Below, piece by piece: positions 8,745-15,865 of a DNA stretch of 64,000 nucleotides. The position numbers and the translations under genes were made by a program. The notes under the pieces are model-generated. The model saw only the letters and a program-made list of their open reading frames with translations, did no database searches and had not been told where the DNA came from. Positions within the stretch are counted from its first letter, which is position 1. Each line of letters opens with the position of its first letter. The stretch is taken from the NCBI GenBank assembly GCA_963701325.1, contig OY969604.1, forward strand, positions 1,860,001 through 1,924,000, read 5' to 3'. The DNA comes from Bog-756 sp963701325. GTDB taxonomy: Bacteria > Actinomycetota > Acidimicrobiia > Acidimicrobiales > RAAP-2.

Positions 8745-9719
8745 ATGAGCACGATTGGAAAGGTCGCGGCGGTCATCATCGGTCTCTGTCTTGTGGTGGC
8801 GTGTGCCGTGGCCGGTGGAGCCCCCGCCGTGGCCAGCGACGATCCCTCGTCTGTGGCCAACTCCACCATCCCAGCGGCCCTTCTCTCCCTGTTCCAGAGA
8901 GCGTCAGCGGCAAGTAGCTGTGGCGTGCCGTGGACACTGTTGGCCGCCGTCGCCCACACCGAGTCGGACTTCGACCCGACGGTCACCTCATCAGCGGGAG
9001 CCGAGGGTCTCTTCCAGTTCGAACCAGCCACGTTCGCCGCCTACGACCGACCGACTCCCGCCGACGGGGCCGTTCCTCCCAGCCCGTTCGATCCGACCGA
9101 TGCCACCTACGCTGCTGCCCGCTACCTGTGCTCCCTCGGAATCGTGGCCAACCCCACGTCGGCCCTGGTCGCCTACAACTGCGGCAATCCTGGCCCTGCG
9201 TGCCAGGCCGCCTCAGCGGGCTACGCCGCCCAGGTGCTGGCCACAGCGGCCAGCTACACGGCAGCTGGAAGCACAGTGGCTGCCAGTACCGGAACCGGGA
9301 CCTCGTCCAGTCTGCCCACGGTCGTCCAGGCGGCCGCCGTCGCCTACGCCGAATCACAGATCGGTAAGCCCTATGTCTGGGGTGGCACGAGCCCGAGGAC
9401 CGGGTTCGACTGCTCTGGGCTGGTCGTCTGGGCCTACGGACTGGCCGGAGTGGTGGTGCCCCGGGTGGCCAACGACCAGTGGCACGCCGAGCTACGCGTG
9501 GCCATGGGCCAACTGGTTCCCGGAGACCTGATCTTCTTCGGCACCGGGGACTATGCCGACCACGTCGGGATCTACATCGGCGGAAGCGCCATGGTGGACG
9601 CCCCCTATGCCGGGGCCGAGGTGCGCATCGACACCATCCCCATGAGCGTCGGCGCGGCCTGGGGCAGCCAGGTCGTGCTCGGAGCGACCGATCCTGCCGC
9701 TCAAATCGCGTCCACCTGA
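8745..9719 (+). CDS. Cell-wall hydrolase: lytic transglycosylase plus NlpC/P60
   Basis: 324 residues. A signal/anchor helix (VAAVIIGLCLVVACAVAG) comes first. Residues ~55-160 are a goose-lysozyme-like transglycosylase domain (PWTLLAAVAHTESDFDP with the catalytic Glu, then AGAEGLFQFEPATFAAY). Residues ~205-320 are an NlpC/P60 peptidase with GFDCSGLVVWAYG (catalytic Cys), PGDLIFFG and DHVGIYIG (catalytic His). This is a VirB1-type enzyme that opens peptidoglycan locally for the conjugation channel. ATG 8745 was chosen from the signal peptide; GTCGGG lies just upstream. Confidence 0.9.
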   Translation: MSTIGKVAAVIIGLCLVVACAVAGGAPAVASDDPSSVANSTIPAALLSLFQRASAASSCGVPWTLLAAVAHTESDFDPTVTSSAGAEGLFQFEPATFAAYDRPTPADGAVPPSPFDPTDATYAAARYLCSLGIVANPTSALVAYNCGNPGPACQAASAGYAAQVLATAASYTAAGSTVAASTGTGTSSSLPTVVQAAAVAYAESQIGKPYVWGGTSPRTGFDCSGLVVWAYGLAGVVVPRVANDQWHAELRVAMGQLVPGDLIFFGTGDYADHVGIYIGGSAMVDAPYAGAEVRIDTIPMSVGAAWGSQVVLGATDPAAQIAST

Positions 9720-9919
9720 TGACAACGTACGAGCCGGTCCACGATGCAGACACCCTGGCCACGATCATCCTCTTCCGCCCGGGGCGGTCGACGATGGCAC
9801 CGCACCCCTCCGTTGGGCCCCCCGAGCCTGTTCCATCCGTGACAGCCGACGACCTCTGCGCGCGCCCTCACCCGACGCCGGTGCAGCTCTCGTTCTTCGA
9901 GACCGGCGCCAACCCATGA
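9719..9919 (+). CDS. Small protein of unknown function in the T4SS operon
   Basis: 66 residues, starting MTTYEPVHDADTLATIILFR. Its ATG overlaps the stop of the hydrolase gene (TGATG) and it ends 13 bases before the VirD4 gene, so it is almost certainly translated. There is no membrane segment; the second half is Pro-rich. The C-terminal LSFFETGANP is the only hydrophobic patch. Function not recognised. Confidence 0.6.
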   Translation: MTTYEPVHDADTLATIILFRPGRSTMAPHPSVGPPEPVPSVTADDLCARPHPTPVQLSFFETGANP

Positions 9920-9932
9920 AACGAGCATCTCC

Positions 9933-11708
9933 ATGAACCAGTCCCAGTCCCAAACCCCCTTCGATGGCACGTTCCTGATGTTCCTGGTCGTGATCGGATT
10001 CGTCATCGGCGAGGGCGTGGCCACCGACCTAGCCAGCCAGTTGGCCTCGCTCGCCTTCGGCGCCCACCACGTCGTCCCCGGTGACATCGGCTCAGGGGCC
10101 ACGGCGTTCCTCCGCCTGTGGAGCCACCCCGGCGACCCGAAGCTGGCCTGGGGACCGAAGGCCCGGCCTCTTCTACCCGGGCCGGTCGCCATGTGGACGG
10201 CGCTGGCCGTCACCGAACTGCTCCTCGTGGCCACAGCAATCGTGGCTTTTCGCTCGGTTCGTCGGGCCCAGAGGTCGCTCGGCGGGCTGGGTGGAGGCGC
10301 CGGCAAGGTCGGCCGGGCCGAGGTCGAGCGCCGTATGGGACGCAAGGCCGTCGAACGACACACCGTCGCCATCTTCGGGAGCAGTGGCGCCGCAGTGCGT
10401 GAGCCCGTGGCGCTCGGAGTAGACGTCGCAACCGGGACCCGGCTGTTCGCCAAGTCGGAGGACTACATCCTCGCCCTCGGAGTGCCCCGGGTGGGCAAGG
10501 GTGAAGGCTTCGTGATCCCCTCGGTGCTTCGGCACAAGGGTCCGGCCGTGGTGACAGCAACTCGGCACGACACCTACATGGACACGATTTCCATGCGGGC
10601 CTCGGTCGGGCCGGTCTATGTGTTCGATCCCCAGGACCTTGTACCGGGGGCTCAGAAGCTGCGCTGGAATCCGGTCAAGGGCTGCGAAGTCCCTCAGGTG
10701 GCCATCCTCCGGGCCCGAGGGTTCGCCGGATTCGCCGGGGTCGGACAGGCGGTGGATGGCGGTGGTGACTACTGGGAGCAGGTGGCAGCCTCGGTCATCC
10801 GCTGCTATCTCCACGCGGCTGCCCTCGAGGGCCTGGGCGTCGACCGTCTCCTTACGTGGTCGCGCCGCCCCGGAGCAGGTGATCCGGTCCACATTCTTTC
10901 CAGCCACCCGAAAGCTGCGCGTGGTTGGAGCCAAGATCTTGCTGCCTCCACCAGGGTGGACCCACGACATCGAGACTCGATCTGGGCCACCGTGCGTCGG
11001 GCGTTCGACTGCTTCGCTGAGCCCAAGGTGCTGGAGGCCACTCGGGTCGACCACGACACGTTCGATGCAGCCAGGTTCTTGGAACACTCCGGAACGATCT
11101 ACCTCATGGGCTCCCCCGGAGCACAGCATTCGGTCGCCCCCATTGTCGCCGCCCTCATCGAGGACATCGTCGATGAGTCACGCCGCCAAGCCGCGGATTC
11201 GGCCACACGGCGGCTCGAGTCGGCGCTCCTCCTCATGTTGGACGAGTGCGCCAACATCGCACCGCTTGGCGACCTGCCCAAACTGGTCGCCGAGCTAGGT
11301 GGTCTCGGCATCACCACCGCAGTCATCTTGCAGTCGGTGGCATCTGCCCGCAACGTCTGGGGCGAGGCCGGCGAGCGAGCGCTCCGTGATCTGGCCAACA
11401 TCACTCTCGTCTGGGGAGGGCAGAAGGACATCTCATTCCTGACGGAAATCAGCCGTCTAGCCGGTGAACACGATGAGCAGGTCGAGACCACGACCTACGG
11501 TCCCAGTGGAAAGGTCAGTTCGTGGACTGCGCGGCGCACAGCAGTGCTGCCTATCGAGGACATCGCCAACCTTCCACCGCATCACGCGGTAGTCGTGTCC
11601 TCACACCTCAGACCCCGTATCGCCGACCTGCCTCCGTGGCGCGGAGATCGAAGGCTCGCAGCCATTGTGAAAGACGCAGCGACTGGAGAATTGCCCCATG
11701 GACCATGA
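9933..11708 (+). CDS. VirD4/TraG-type coupling protein
   Basis: 591 residues. Two N-terminal membrane helices (about 13-30 and 86-106) precede a soluble ATPase domain with Walker A GVPRVGKG at about residues 183-190, the FDPQ segment after it (VYVFDPQDLV), Walker B LLLMLDECANIAPL, and the QS motif (AVILQSVASARNVWG). Coupling proteins bring the relaxase-DNA complex to the T4SS and pump DNA. Downstream gene starts 11 bases before its stop. The family is clear from motifs and position. Confidence 0.92.
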   Translation: MNQSQSQTPFDGTFLMFLVVIGFVIGEGVATDLASQLASLAFGAHHVVPGDIGSGATAFLRLWSHPGDPKLAWGPKARPLLPGPVAMWTALAVTELLLVATAIVAFRSVRRAQRSLGGLGGGAGKVGRAEVERRMGRKAVERHTVAIFGSSGAAVREPVALGVDVATGTRLFAKSEDYILALGVPRVGKGEGFVIPSVLRHKGPAVVTATRHDTYMDTISMRASVGPVYVFDPQDLVPGAQKLRWNPVKGCEVPQVAILRARGFAGFAGVGQAVDGGGDYWEQVAASVIRCYLHAAALEGLGVDRLLTWSRRPGAGDPVHILSSHPKAARGWSQDLAASTRVDPRHRDSIWATVRRAFDCFAEPKVLEATRVDHDTFDAARFLEHSGTIYLMGSPGAQHSVAPIVAALIEDIVDESRRQAADSATRRLESALLLMLDECANIAPLGDLPKLVAELGGLGITTAVILQSVASARNVWGEAGERALRDLANITLVWGGQKDISFLTEISRLAGEHDEQVETTTYGPSGKVSSWTARRTAVLPIEDIANLPPHHAVVVSSHLRPRIADLPPWRGDRRLAAIVKDAATGELPHGP

Positions 11709-12225
11709 CCAACAGACAGCGGGCCTGGGCCTCCTCGGCAATCGAATTGAGGGTCTAGAGGCCCAGCTGATCCAAATGCGGCGCGAACTCACCAAGAGGG
11801 ACGGTGGCGGGAAGCTCGAACAGGGCAGCGTGAACTCAACGGACGACACCCGGCGATGGCCGTCACCTGAGGAGCAGGTGGCCGAACTCGAACCACTTGC
11901 CAAGTGGGTCGACGAGTTACAGAGACAGTACGCGGCCGCTGGCGACTGGTTGGTGCCATGCTGGTGGCAGCATGGCTTCGCTGTGAACGAGCTCATCGCC
12001 CTCCGCACAGCATGGCTCGGCGTGAACCCGTCCGATGAGCCAAGCGCTGCACTGGACTGGCACGAAGCCGCCGAGAAGTGCCGGGAGCGCATCCGCCAGT
12101 CGATCGGCGACGGGCCGGGCTGCACAGCTGTCGAGCACTATTCCGAACGAGCAGTCACAGAGGATCCTCGCTGGATTGGAGAGCGGAGATTGCTGAGCAA
12201 TCAGTTGAGAGACAGACCCGAATAG
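11698..12225 (+). CDS. DUF4913 protein
   Basis: 175 residues with an N-terminal coiled coil (LLGNRIEGLEAQLIQMRREL) and a C-terminal DUF4913-like region recognised from LAKWVDELQRQYAAAGDWLV followed by PCWWQHGFAVNELIALRTAW, the tryptophan-rich W-x-H core of the family. DUF4913 genes are common beside the coupling protein in actinobacterial conjugative elements, and here the gene overlaps virD4; the role is unknown but a link to DNA transfer is likely. It ends the T4SS operon. Confidence 0.75.
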   Translation: MDHDQQTAGLGLLGNRIEGLEAQLIQMRRELTKRDGGGKLEQGSVNSTDDTRRWPSPEEQVAELEPLAKWVDELQRQYAAAGDWLVPCWWQHGFAVNELIALRTAWLGVNPSDEPSAALDWHEAAEKCRERIRQSIGDGPGCTAVEHYSERAVTEDPRWIGERRLLSNQLRDRPE

Positions 12226-12317
12226 TTCCAACTCCCGACGGTACAAGCAATCTGTCGAGCCGTGCCGCATGAGGATCCCCATACGGGAGGGCCATATAAG
12301 AGGTTCCCGCTGGTTAT

Positions 12318-12337
12318 CCCATCGCACGGAGGATGGG
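12318..12337. terminator. Weak hairpin between convergent operons
   Basis: CCCATC and GATGGG, 8 bases apart, lie between the end of the T4SS operon (12225) and the stop of the convergent toxin gene (12341). There is no U-tract. It is the only inverted repeat I see in the gap, so it is offered as a possible terminator only. Confidence 0.25.
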
Positions 12338-12340
12338 CAT

Positions 12341-12832
12341 CTATGGGATATCGACCAGGCGTAGAATCAAATGCATCGGATCAGTGGGTGACGGATCGAA
12401 GCCGAAGTGTTGGTAGAAGTCTTGAGCCTCCTCGTCTTTGGCATGGACCAGTAGACAGGCGATCCCGATGGCTTCGGCCGCTGCCACGGTGGTGGTGATG
12501 GCCGCTCCGAGTAATGCTGCCCCTAGGCCCTGCCCCCGATGTTTTTCGTCTACCGCCATCCGGGCCAGCATGACGGCTGGGATTGGGTCGGGCATGTTGC
12601 GTCGATCCTTACCCCGTGCGTCACAGTGAGCCACTACGGCACTCGACAGCGAATAGAAACCGATGACCCGTCCATCCTCCACCACCACATGGGTTGTGGT
12701 GGCTCCCCTGGCCTGGTTGGCCACGGCCCGTTTGACCAACCACTCGTCCAGCTCTGGCTTTCCACATGAGAAACCAGTGAGGACGTGATCGGGGGTGAGG
12801 AGCTCTGGCTTTTGCCAGAGCTTGTCCGGCAT
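12341..12832 (-). CDS. GNAT acetyltransferase toxin (TacT/AtaT family)
   Basis: 163 residues. The acetyl-CoA loop RMAVDEKHRGQGLGAALL (Q/R-x-x-G-x-G/A) and the final AQDFYQHFGF motif identify a GNAT fold; the beginning (LLTPDHVLTGFSCGKPELDEWL) is the signature of the TacT/AtaT toxin subgroup, which acetylates charged aminoacyl-tRNA and stops translation. It follows directly on a DUF1778 antitoxin gene, the standard partner. On an ICE the pair would act as an addiction module. Family and pairing are well supported; the target tRNA is unknown. Confidence 0.92.
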   Translation of the reverse strand: MPDKLWQKPELLTPDHVLTGFSCGKPELDEWLVKRAVANQARGATTTHVVVEDGRVIGFYSLSSAVVAHCDARGKDRRNMPDPIPAVMLARMAVDEKHRGQGLGAALLGAAITTTVAAAEAIGIACLLVHAKDEEAQDFYQHFGFDPSPTDPMHLILRLVDIP

Positions 12833-13108
12833 TCAGTCCTGCCAGGGAGTGGGAGCTGTCAGCAACTTCTCCAGGCGAGGCTTAAAGACAGGTGGCTGGG
12901 CCAACAGGGCGTTGAACTCTGACCAGGCGGCATCACCCAGGGCGAAGTAGCGGCGGTCGGCCAAGTCCTCTTTGGCCGCACTGACGGCATGGCGAACCAC
13001 GTAGTCGGTGATCGTTTCTTGCTGGGACTCGGCAGCACTCTCGATCACCTCCCGTTGCTGGGGAGTGACCCGGAGCTGGAGCCGATCGGATCGGGTTTCG
13101 TTAGCCAT
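12833..13108 (-). CDS. DUF1778 antitoxin (ribbon-helix-helix)
   Basis: 91 residues from ATG 13108. The N-terminal RHH domain reads SDRLQLRVTPQQREVIESAA, and the C-terminal tail (WSEFNALLAQPPVFKPRLEKL) is the usual toxin-neutralising segment. A -10 like TACAAT lies only 7 bases before this ATG, so the mRNA is probably leaderless; the longer in-frame ATG at 13117 overlaps the -10 and is unlikely. The antitoxin should repress its own operon by binding the inverted repeat overlapping the promoter. Confidence 0.9.
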   Translation of the reverse strand: MANETRSDRLQLRVTPQQREVIESAAESQQETITDYVVRHAVSAAKEDLADRRYFALGDAAWSEFNALLAQPPVFKPRLEKLLTAPTPWQD

Positions 13109-13114
13109 GACGTC

Positions 13115-13138
13115 CATTGTACTCCGAATGGCAGTACA
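13115..13138 (-). promoter_or_regulatory. Promoter and operator of the toxin-antitoxin operon
   Basis: On the minus strand TACAAT (13121-13116) is a good -10 placed 7 bases before ATG 13108. The inverted repeat TGTACT-N9-AGTACA (13118-13138) overlaps it and the spacer. This is where an RHH antitoxin would be expected to bind for autorepression. The -35 (TTTTCC) is weak. Confidence 0.55.
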
Positions 13139-13934
13139 GGAAAAGGGGGCACTTCGGAGATACAGGGCAGATACACAGCAAGGTGCCTACCAGGAGATAC
13201 GCGGATAATGGCCCGTCCACGTGGACCGGCAGGGTGGTGAGGTAGGCCCATATGATGGTGTCTATGTCCCCACGGGCCGGTGGGATGAGACAAAGAGAGG
13301 ACCCCCCAAATGGGGTGGGATAGCCAACTGCTGATCCACCGGAGTCGGTATTTTTCAGGATGGCTTGCCACGATTCCTCCGAGCATCCCTCTCTCCATAT
13401 GATCACCCCGGCGGTGGCCAGGGTGGCGCCTCGATAGCGGCATCCCCAGGGAGATGGAGCTTCAGGGGGTATTGGGTCGGCTACGACCAGGCCGAGCTCG
13501 TCGAGGACCTTTCGCAACCGGAAGAAGCCCCTGCCGGCATGGCCATGGCGGCCGCAGGGGCGCTGGTCGGGGCCGTTGGCGGCGCCGTGATGACGATGAT
13601 GGCGGTGGCCGCTGGGGTGTGGTGGCCGTCGCCGGGGAGGCCGTGGTTGGACACGCGGGCGCAGGTCATCGCCTTGGGGACCGACACGGGAATGGCGATC
13701 GCCCGCCATCTCAATGCCGTCATCGAGGCGAACCCATCGTACCTCGCCAGCGGGACGATCAGATGATATGGGCGAGCCCGAGCGACGCCGGCACATCGTA
13801 CCCGGGCCACGTTCGTCAACTGGCGTAGTCAGTCGCTGAGCGGGCAGCGGAGGCATCGATGACCGCCCGCGAGGTAGAAGGTCCCGAACGAGGCAGACCA
13901 CGGCCCGGGTGCCCAAACGGACGTTCCCCGAAGT
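13139..13934. other. Stretch without a confident gene
   Basis: Between the antitoxin promoter and the regulator promoter only one weak plus-strand ORF is plausible (13365-13766). A long minus-strand frame (13101-13916) is open but has Arg/Pro/His-rich shadow composition. The interval could hold a decayed gene. Confidence 0.4.
13365..13766 (+). CDS. Doubtful small membrane protein
   Basis: 133 codons; the C-terminal two thirds look protein-like: FRGYWVGYDQAELVEDLSQP, then a membrane helix (about residues 58-82, AAAGALVGAVGGAVMTMMAV), then TGMAIARHLNAVIEANPSYL. The first 35 residues are poor and no ribosome site supports ATG 13365, so the true start may be internal or the gene may be a remnant. 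No family recognised. Confidence 0.35.
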   Translation: MPRFLRASLSPYDHPGGGQGGASIAASPGRWSFRGYWVGYDQAELVEDLSQPEEAPAGMAMAAAGALVGAVGGAVMTMMAVAAGVWWPSPGRPWLDTRAQVIALGTDTGMAIARHLNAVIEANPSYLASGTIR

Positions 13935-13988
13935 CGATTACATGTGGCATGTAATCGTTTGACAGGGAACCTGTATTTCCCTTACGCT
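13935..13988 (+). promoter_or_regulatory. Promoter with palindromic operator before the MerR-like gene
   Basis: A perfect 10-bp inverted repeat CGATTACATG-TGG-CATGTAATCG (13935-13957) is followed two bases later by TTGACA (13959-13964), an exact -35, and by TACGCT (13983-13988) at 18 bases as -10. Transcription would start about at GTG 13996, giving a leaderless mRNA. The operator ends at the -35, suited to repression or to class-I-like activation, probably by the gene's own product. Confidence 0.65.
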
Positions 13989-13995
13989 CTTGCCC

Positions 13996-14766
13996 GTGCC
14001 TGATACCACGACCACGGAAGCCACCACCGAGTTGGATGGAGCCGACTTCATGGAGTTGCTCTCCATCCAGGGCAACCTTGACTTGATCACCAAGACCGAG
14101 CTGATCGAATGGGCTCGAAGGCACGACATACCGCTCACCGGCCGGCAGATCACCTCGTACATCACAGAGGGATTGCTTCCCAAGACGGCCCGGATCGGAT
14201 CGCGAGTCGCCTACCCAAAGATGGTCACAGACCAGCTGTGGTTTGTGTCGAGGCAGCGACGCCGCGGGATGTCTGTATCCGCGACCCGGCAGTTGCTCCC
14301 GCTTTGGCGCTTCATGAAGCGATCGGTCAAGAACAAGTTGGTCTCGCTGAACGAACTCGAGGAAGTGGCGGCGAACACGTTGACCTCCGAGGAGGCGATG
14401 TATGCGGCGCCCGGGGTCGTTCAACAGTCAGTGCCATGCCCTCGCTGCAAGAAGCGACAGTATTCCGGACTGAAGTTCGAGATGAAGGACGGCTCGGTGA
14501 GGTCAGTCGGGTCTGGGGATGACGTCTCGATTGGATTCGTGTTGGCCATCCGGGACTCGGAGACCAGCAAGCTCTGCGATACGACGACCATGCGGATCGC
14601 ATTCACCCGAACAGACGAAGGACACAACGAGACGAGCATCATCCTGGGGCTCAAGCCGGGCGAGAATCTTCCAGGACACTCCCCTACGAGGATCGTGGAG
14701 CTCAACGATGAGCATGAGGCCAAGAGAGGGGGAGGCCTAAAACAGATCGAGGAGGGCGACCGCTAA
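13996..14766 (+). CDS. MerR-like HTH regulator with C-terminal zinc ribbon
   Basis: 256 residues from GTG 13996 (TTG 13990 is in frame, but the promoter position favours the GTG). Residues ~30-75 form a MerR-type winged helix: LIEWARRHDIPLTGRQITSY then ITEGLLPKTARIG. The middle is helical; a CPRC motif near residue 148 with lysines (CPRCKKRQYSG) suggests half of a zinc ribbon. Its own promoter, the palindromic operator and its position between the T4SS and DNA-processing modules make it a candidate master regulator of the element. The zinc ribbon seems to have only two cysteines nearby, so metal binding is uncertain. Confidence 0.65.
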   Translation: MPDTTTTEATTELDGADFMELLSIQGNLDLITKTELIEWARRHDIPLTGRQITSYITEGLLPKTARIGSRVAYPKMVTDQLWFVSRQRRRGMSVSATRQLLPLWRFMKRSVKNKLVSLNELEEVAANTLTSEEAMYAAPGVVQQSVPCPRCKKRQYSGLKFEMKDGSVRSVGSGDDVSIGFVLAIRDSETSKLCDTTTMRIAFTRTDEGHNETSIILGLKPGENLPGHSPTRIVELNDEHEAKRGGGLKQIEEGDR

Positions 14767-14870
14767 GTCACACCCTCCCCGTCTGCGTTCACATACTCGG
14801 ACGAACCGTAAGTCCTCCGATGGGCTCATCTTACGGGGAATCCGATCCACACGAAAGGGATTGATTTCCC

Positions 14871-15242
14871 ATGTCAACCGCAACTACTAAGTACCAAGTC
14901 ACGTGGGGCAAGTGCTCCAACAACCAGTGGTGCAATCTCAACACGGTCGATTTGGCGCATGGCGCCTTCGACGGAGACGGCTGCTACGTAATCTGGCACG
15001 GAGGCGACACACCCCGGACGGTGTACGTCGGTCAGGGCAACTTCCGGCAGCGGTTCTCCGCCCACCGCACCAACCAACTCATCCAGGCGTATGCCAAGTT
15101 CGGGCTGTACGTCACCTGGTCAACCATCAACAAGCCAGCGCGTGATGGAGTTGAGGTGTACCTAGCCTTGGAGCTCAAACCGCTCGTCGGTGAGCGTCAC
15201 CCCGACGTGCCACCCCTCGCCGTCAACGGGCCGTGGGACTGA
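14871..15242 (+). CDS. GIY-YIG-fold protein (putative nuclease)
   Basis: 123 residues. A GIY-YIG-like core is visible: GCYVIWHGG (strand one), RTVYVGQGNFRQRFSAHR (the YVG half with the catalytic-type Arg following), and VEVYLALELKPLVGERHP (helix with the metal-binding Glu). This matches single-domain GIY-YIG proteins of phages and mobile elements that nick or cut DNA. AAAGGG lies 8 bases before ATG 14871. It sits beside the regulator and relaxase genes, so a role in element DNA processing or host-DNA attack is possible but unproven. Confidence 0.65.
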   Translation: MSTATTKYQVTWGKCSNNQWCNLNTVDLAHGAFDGDGCYVIWHGGDTPRTVYVGQGNFRQRFSAHRTNQLIQAYAKFGLYVTWSTINKPARDGVEVYLALELKPLVGERHPDVPPLAVNGPWD

Positions 15243-15244
15243 TC

Positions 15245-15412
15245 ATGACCAAGGTCAGCCCCTACCACACCATCCTTCCCGAGACTGGTGGTGAGCGGAA
15301 CGTCTACCACGACCAGTCAACCTGCCCCGCCGGAGCCCGGATCAAGCCCGAGCACAAGAGGTCGGGCACGGCTGGGCGTCCGAAGTGCAAGGACTGCCAG
15401 AGCATCGGGTAG
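15245..15412 (+). CDS. 55-residue zinc-binding-type protein
   Basis: Starts at ATG 15245, three bases after the previous stop. The sequence RNVYHDQSTCPAGARI, then RSGTAGRPKCKDCQSIG, has one upstream Cys and a C-terminal CxxC, the pattern of a widespread family of very small proteins with VYHxxxxC...GRPxCxxC. The His and three Cys could hold one zinc. Function is unknown in the family. A strong hairpin follows its stop. Confidence 0.7.
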   Translation: MTKVSPYHTILPETGGERNVYHDQSTCPAGARIKPEHKRSGTAGRPKCKDCQSIG

Positions 15413-15426
15413 CAGTCCACCGACGT

Positions 15427-15460
15427 GATCGAGGGTCGGTCTAAGGACCGGCCCTCGATC
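15427..15460 (+). terminator. Strong hairpin after the 55-residue gene
   Basis: GATCGAGGGTCGGTC pairs with GACCGGCCCTCGATC over 15 bases with one G-U-type mismatch and the loop TAAG. It begins 14 bases after the stop and has no clear U-tract. It separates this plus-strand unit from the convergent minus-strand traI operon and may act in both directions. Confidence 0.65.
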
Positions 15461-15510
15461 CTTCGGGTAGACCCTCTGCCTGGCACTGACCGCAGCCGCT
15501 GATAATAGAT

Positions 15511-15708
15511 CTACCTCGTTGCCAGCAACCTCTTGGCCGGCGTTGTCCTTGTACATCTGATCGAGCTCCTAACGAACAGGGCCAACACACCGTCAACTTC
15601 GTCATCCGGCATTACCAGGTAGATGGCGTCCTTCGCTGCGTCCCCGATGATCTCGCCCCAGTGCTCACGGAGTCCGGCGACAGGGGTCACTACCGTCCGT
15701 TTGACCAT
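15511..15708 (-). CDS. Small Phd/YefM-like protein (tentative)
   Basis: 65 residues from ATG 15708 with AAGAGG immediately upstream: MVKRTVVTPVAGLREHWGEI, then AIYLVMPDDEVDGVLALFVR. The pattern of an N-terminal strand, L-R-x-x-x-x-x-I helix and a following beta hairpin resembles Phd/YefM-type antitoxin domains. No toxin gene is next to it. It lies about 160 bases downstream of traI on the same strand. The last 15 residues are irregular, and the real end may have been altered. Confidence 0.4.
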   Translation of the reverse strand: MVKRTVVTPVAGLREHWGEIIGDAAKDAIYLVMPDDEVDGVLALFVRSSIRCTRTTPAKRLLATR

Positions 15709-15865
15709 CCTCTTGCGGCGACGGCCCGGGTCACGCCAGGCTGCTGGCTGAGGCCGTCCCGTATGCACTGTCCGGTGAAGTGCCCGGGGACGGGACGTCA
15801 TGCGGGGCAAACCGGAGCGATGGACTCGGATCTCCTCGTTGGATGGTCGTCGACTGTGGCCGGGC

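Noticed and set aside
13101..13916. Long minus-strand frame opposite the weak ORF at 13365
   Set aside because: Arg/His/Pro-rich composition, overlaps the antitoxin promoter and start, and has no ribosome site.
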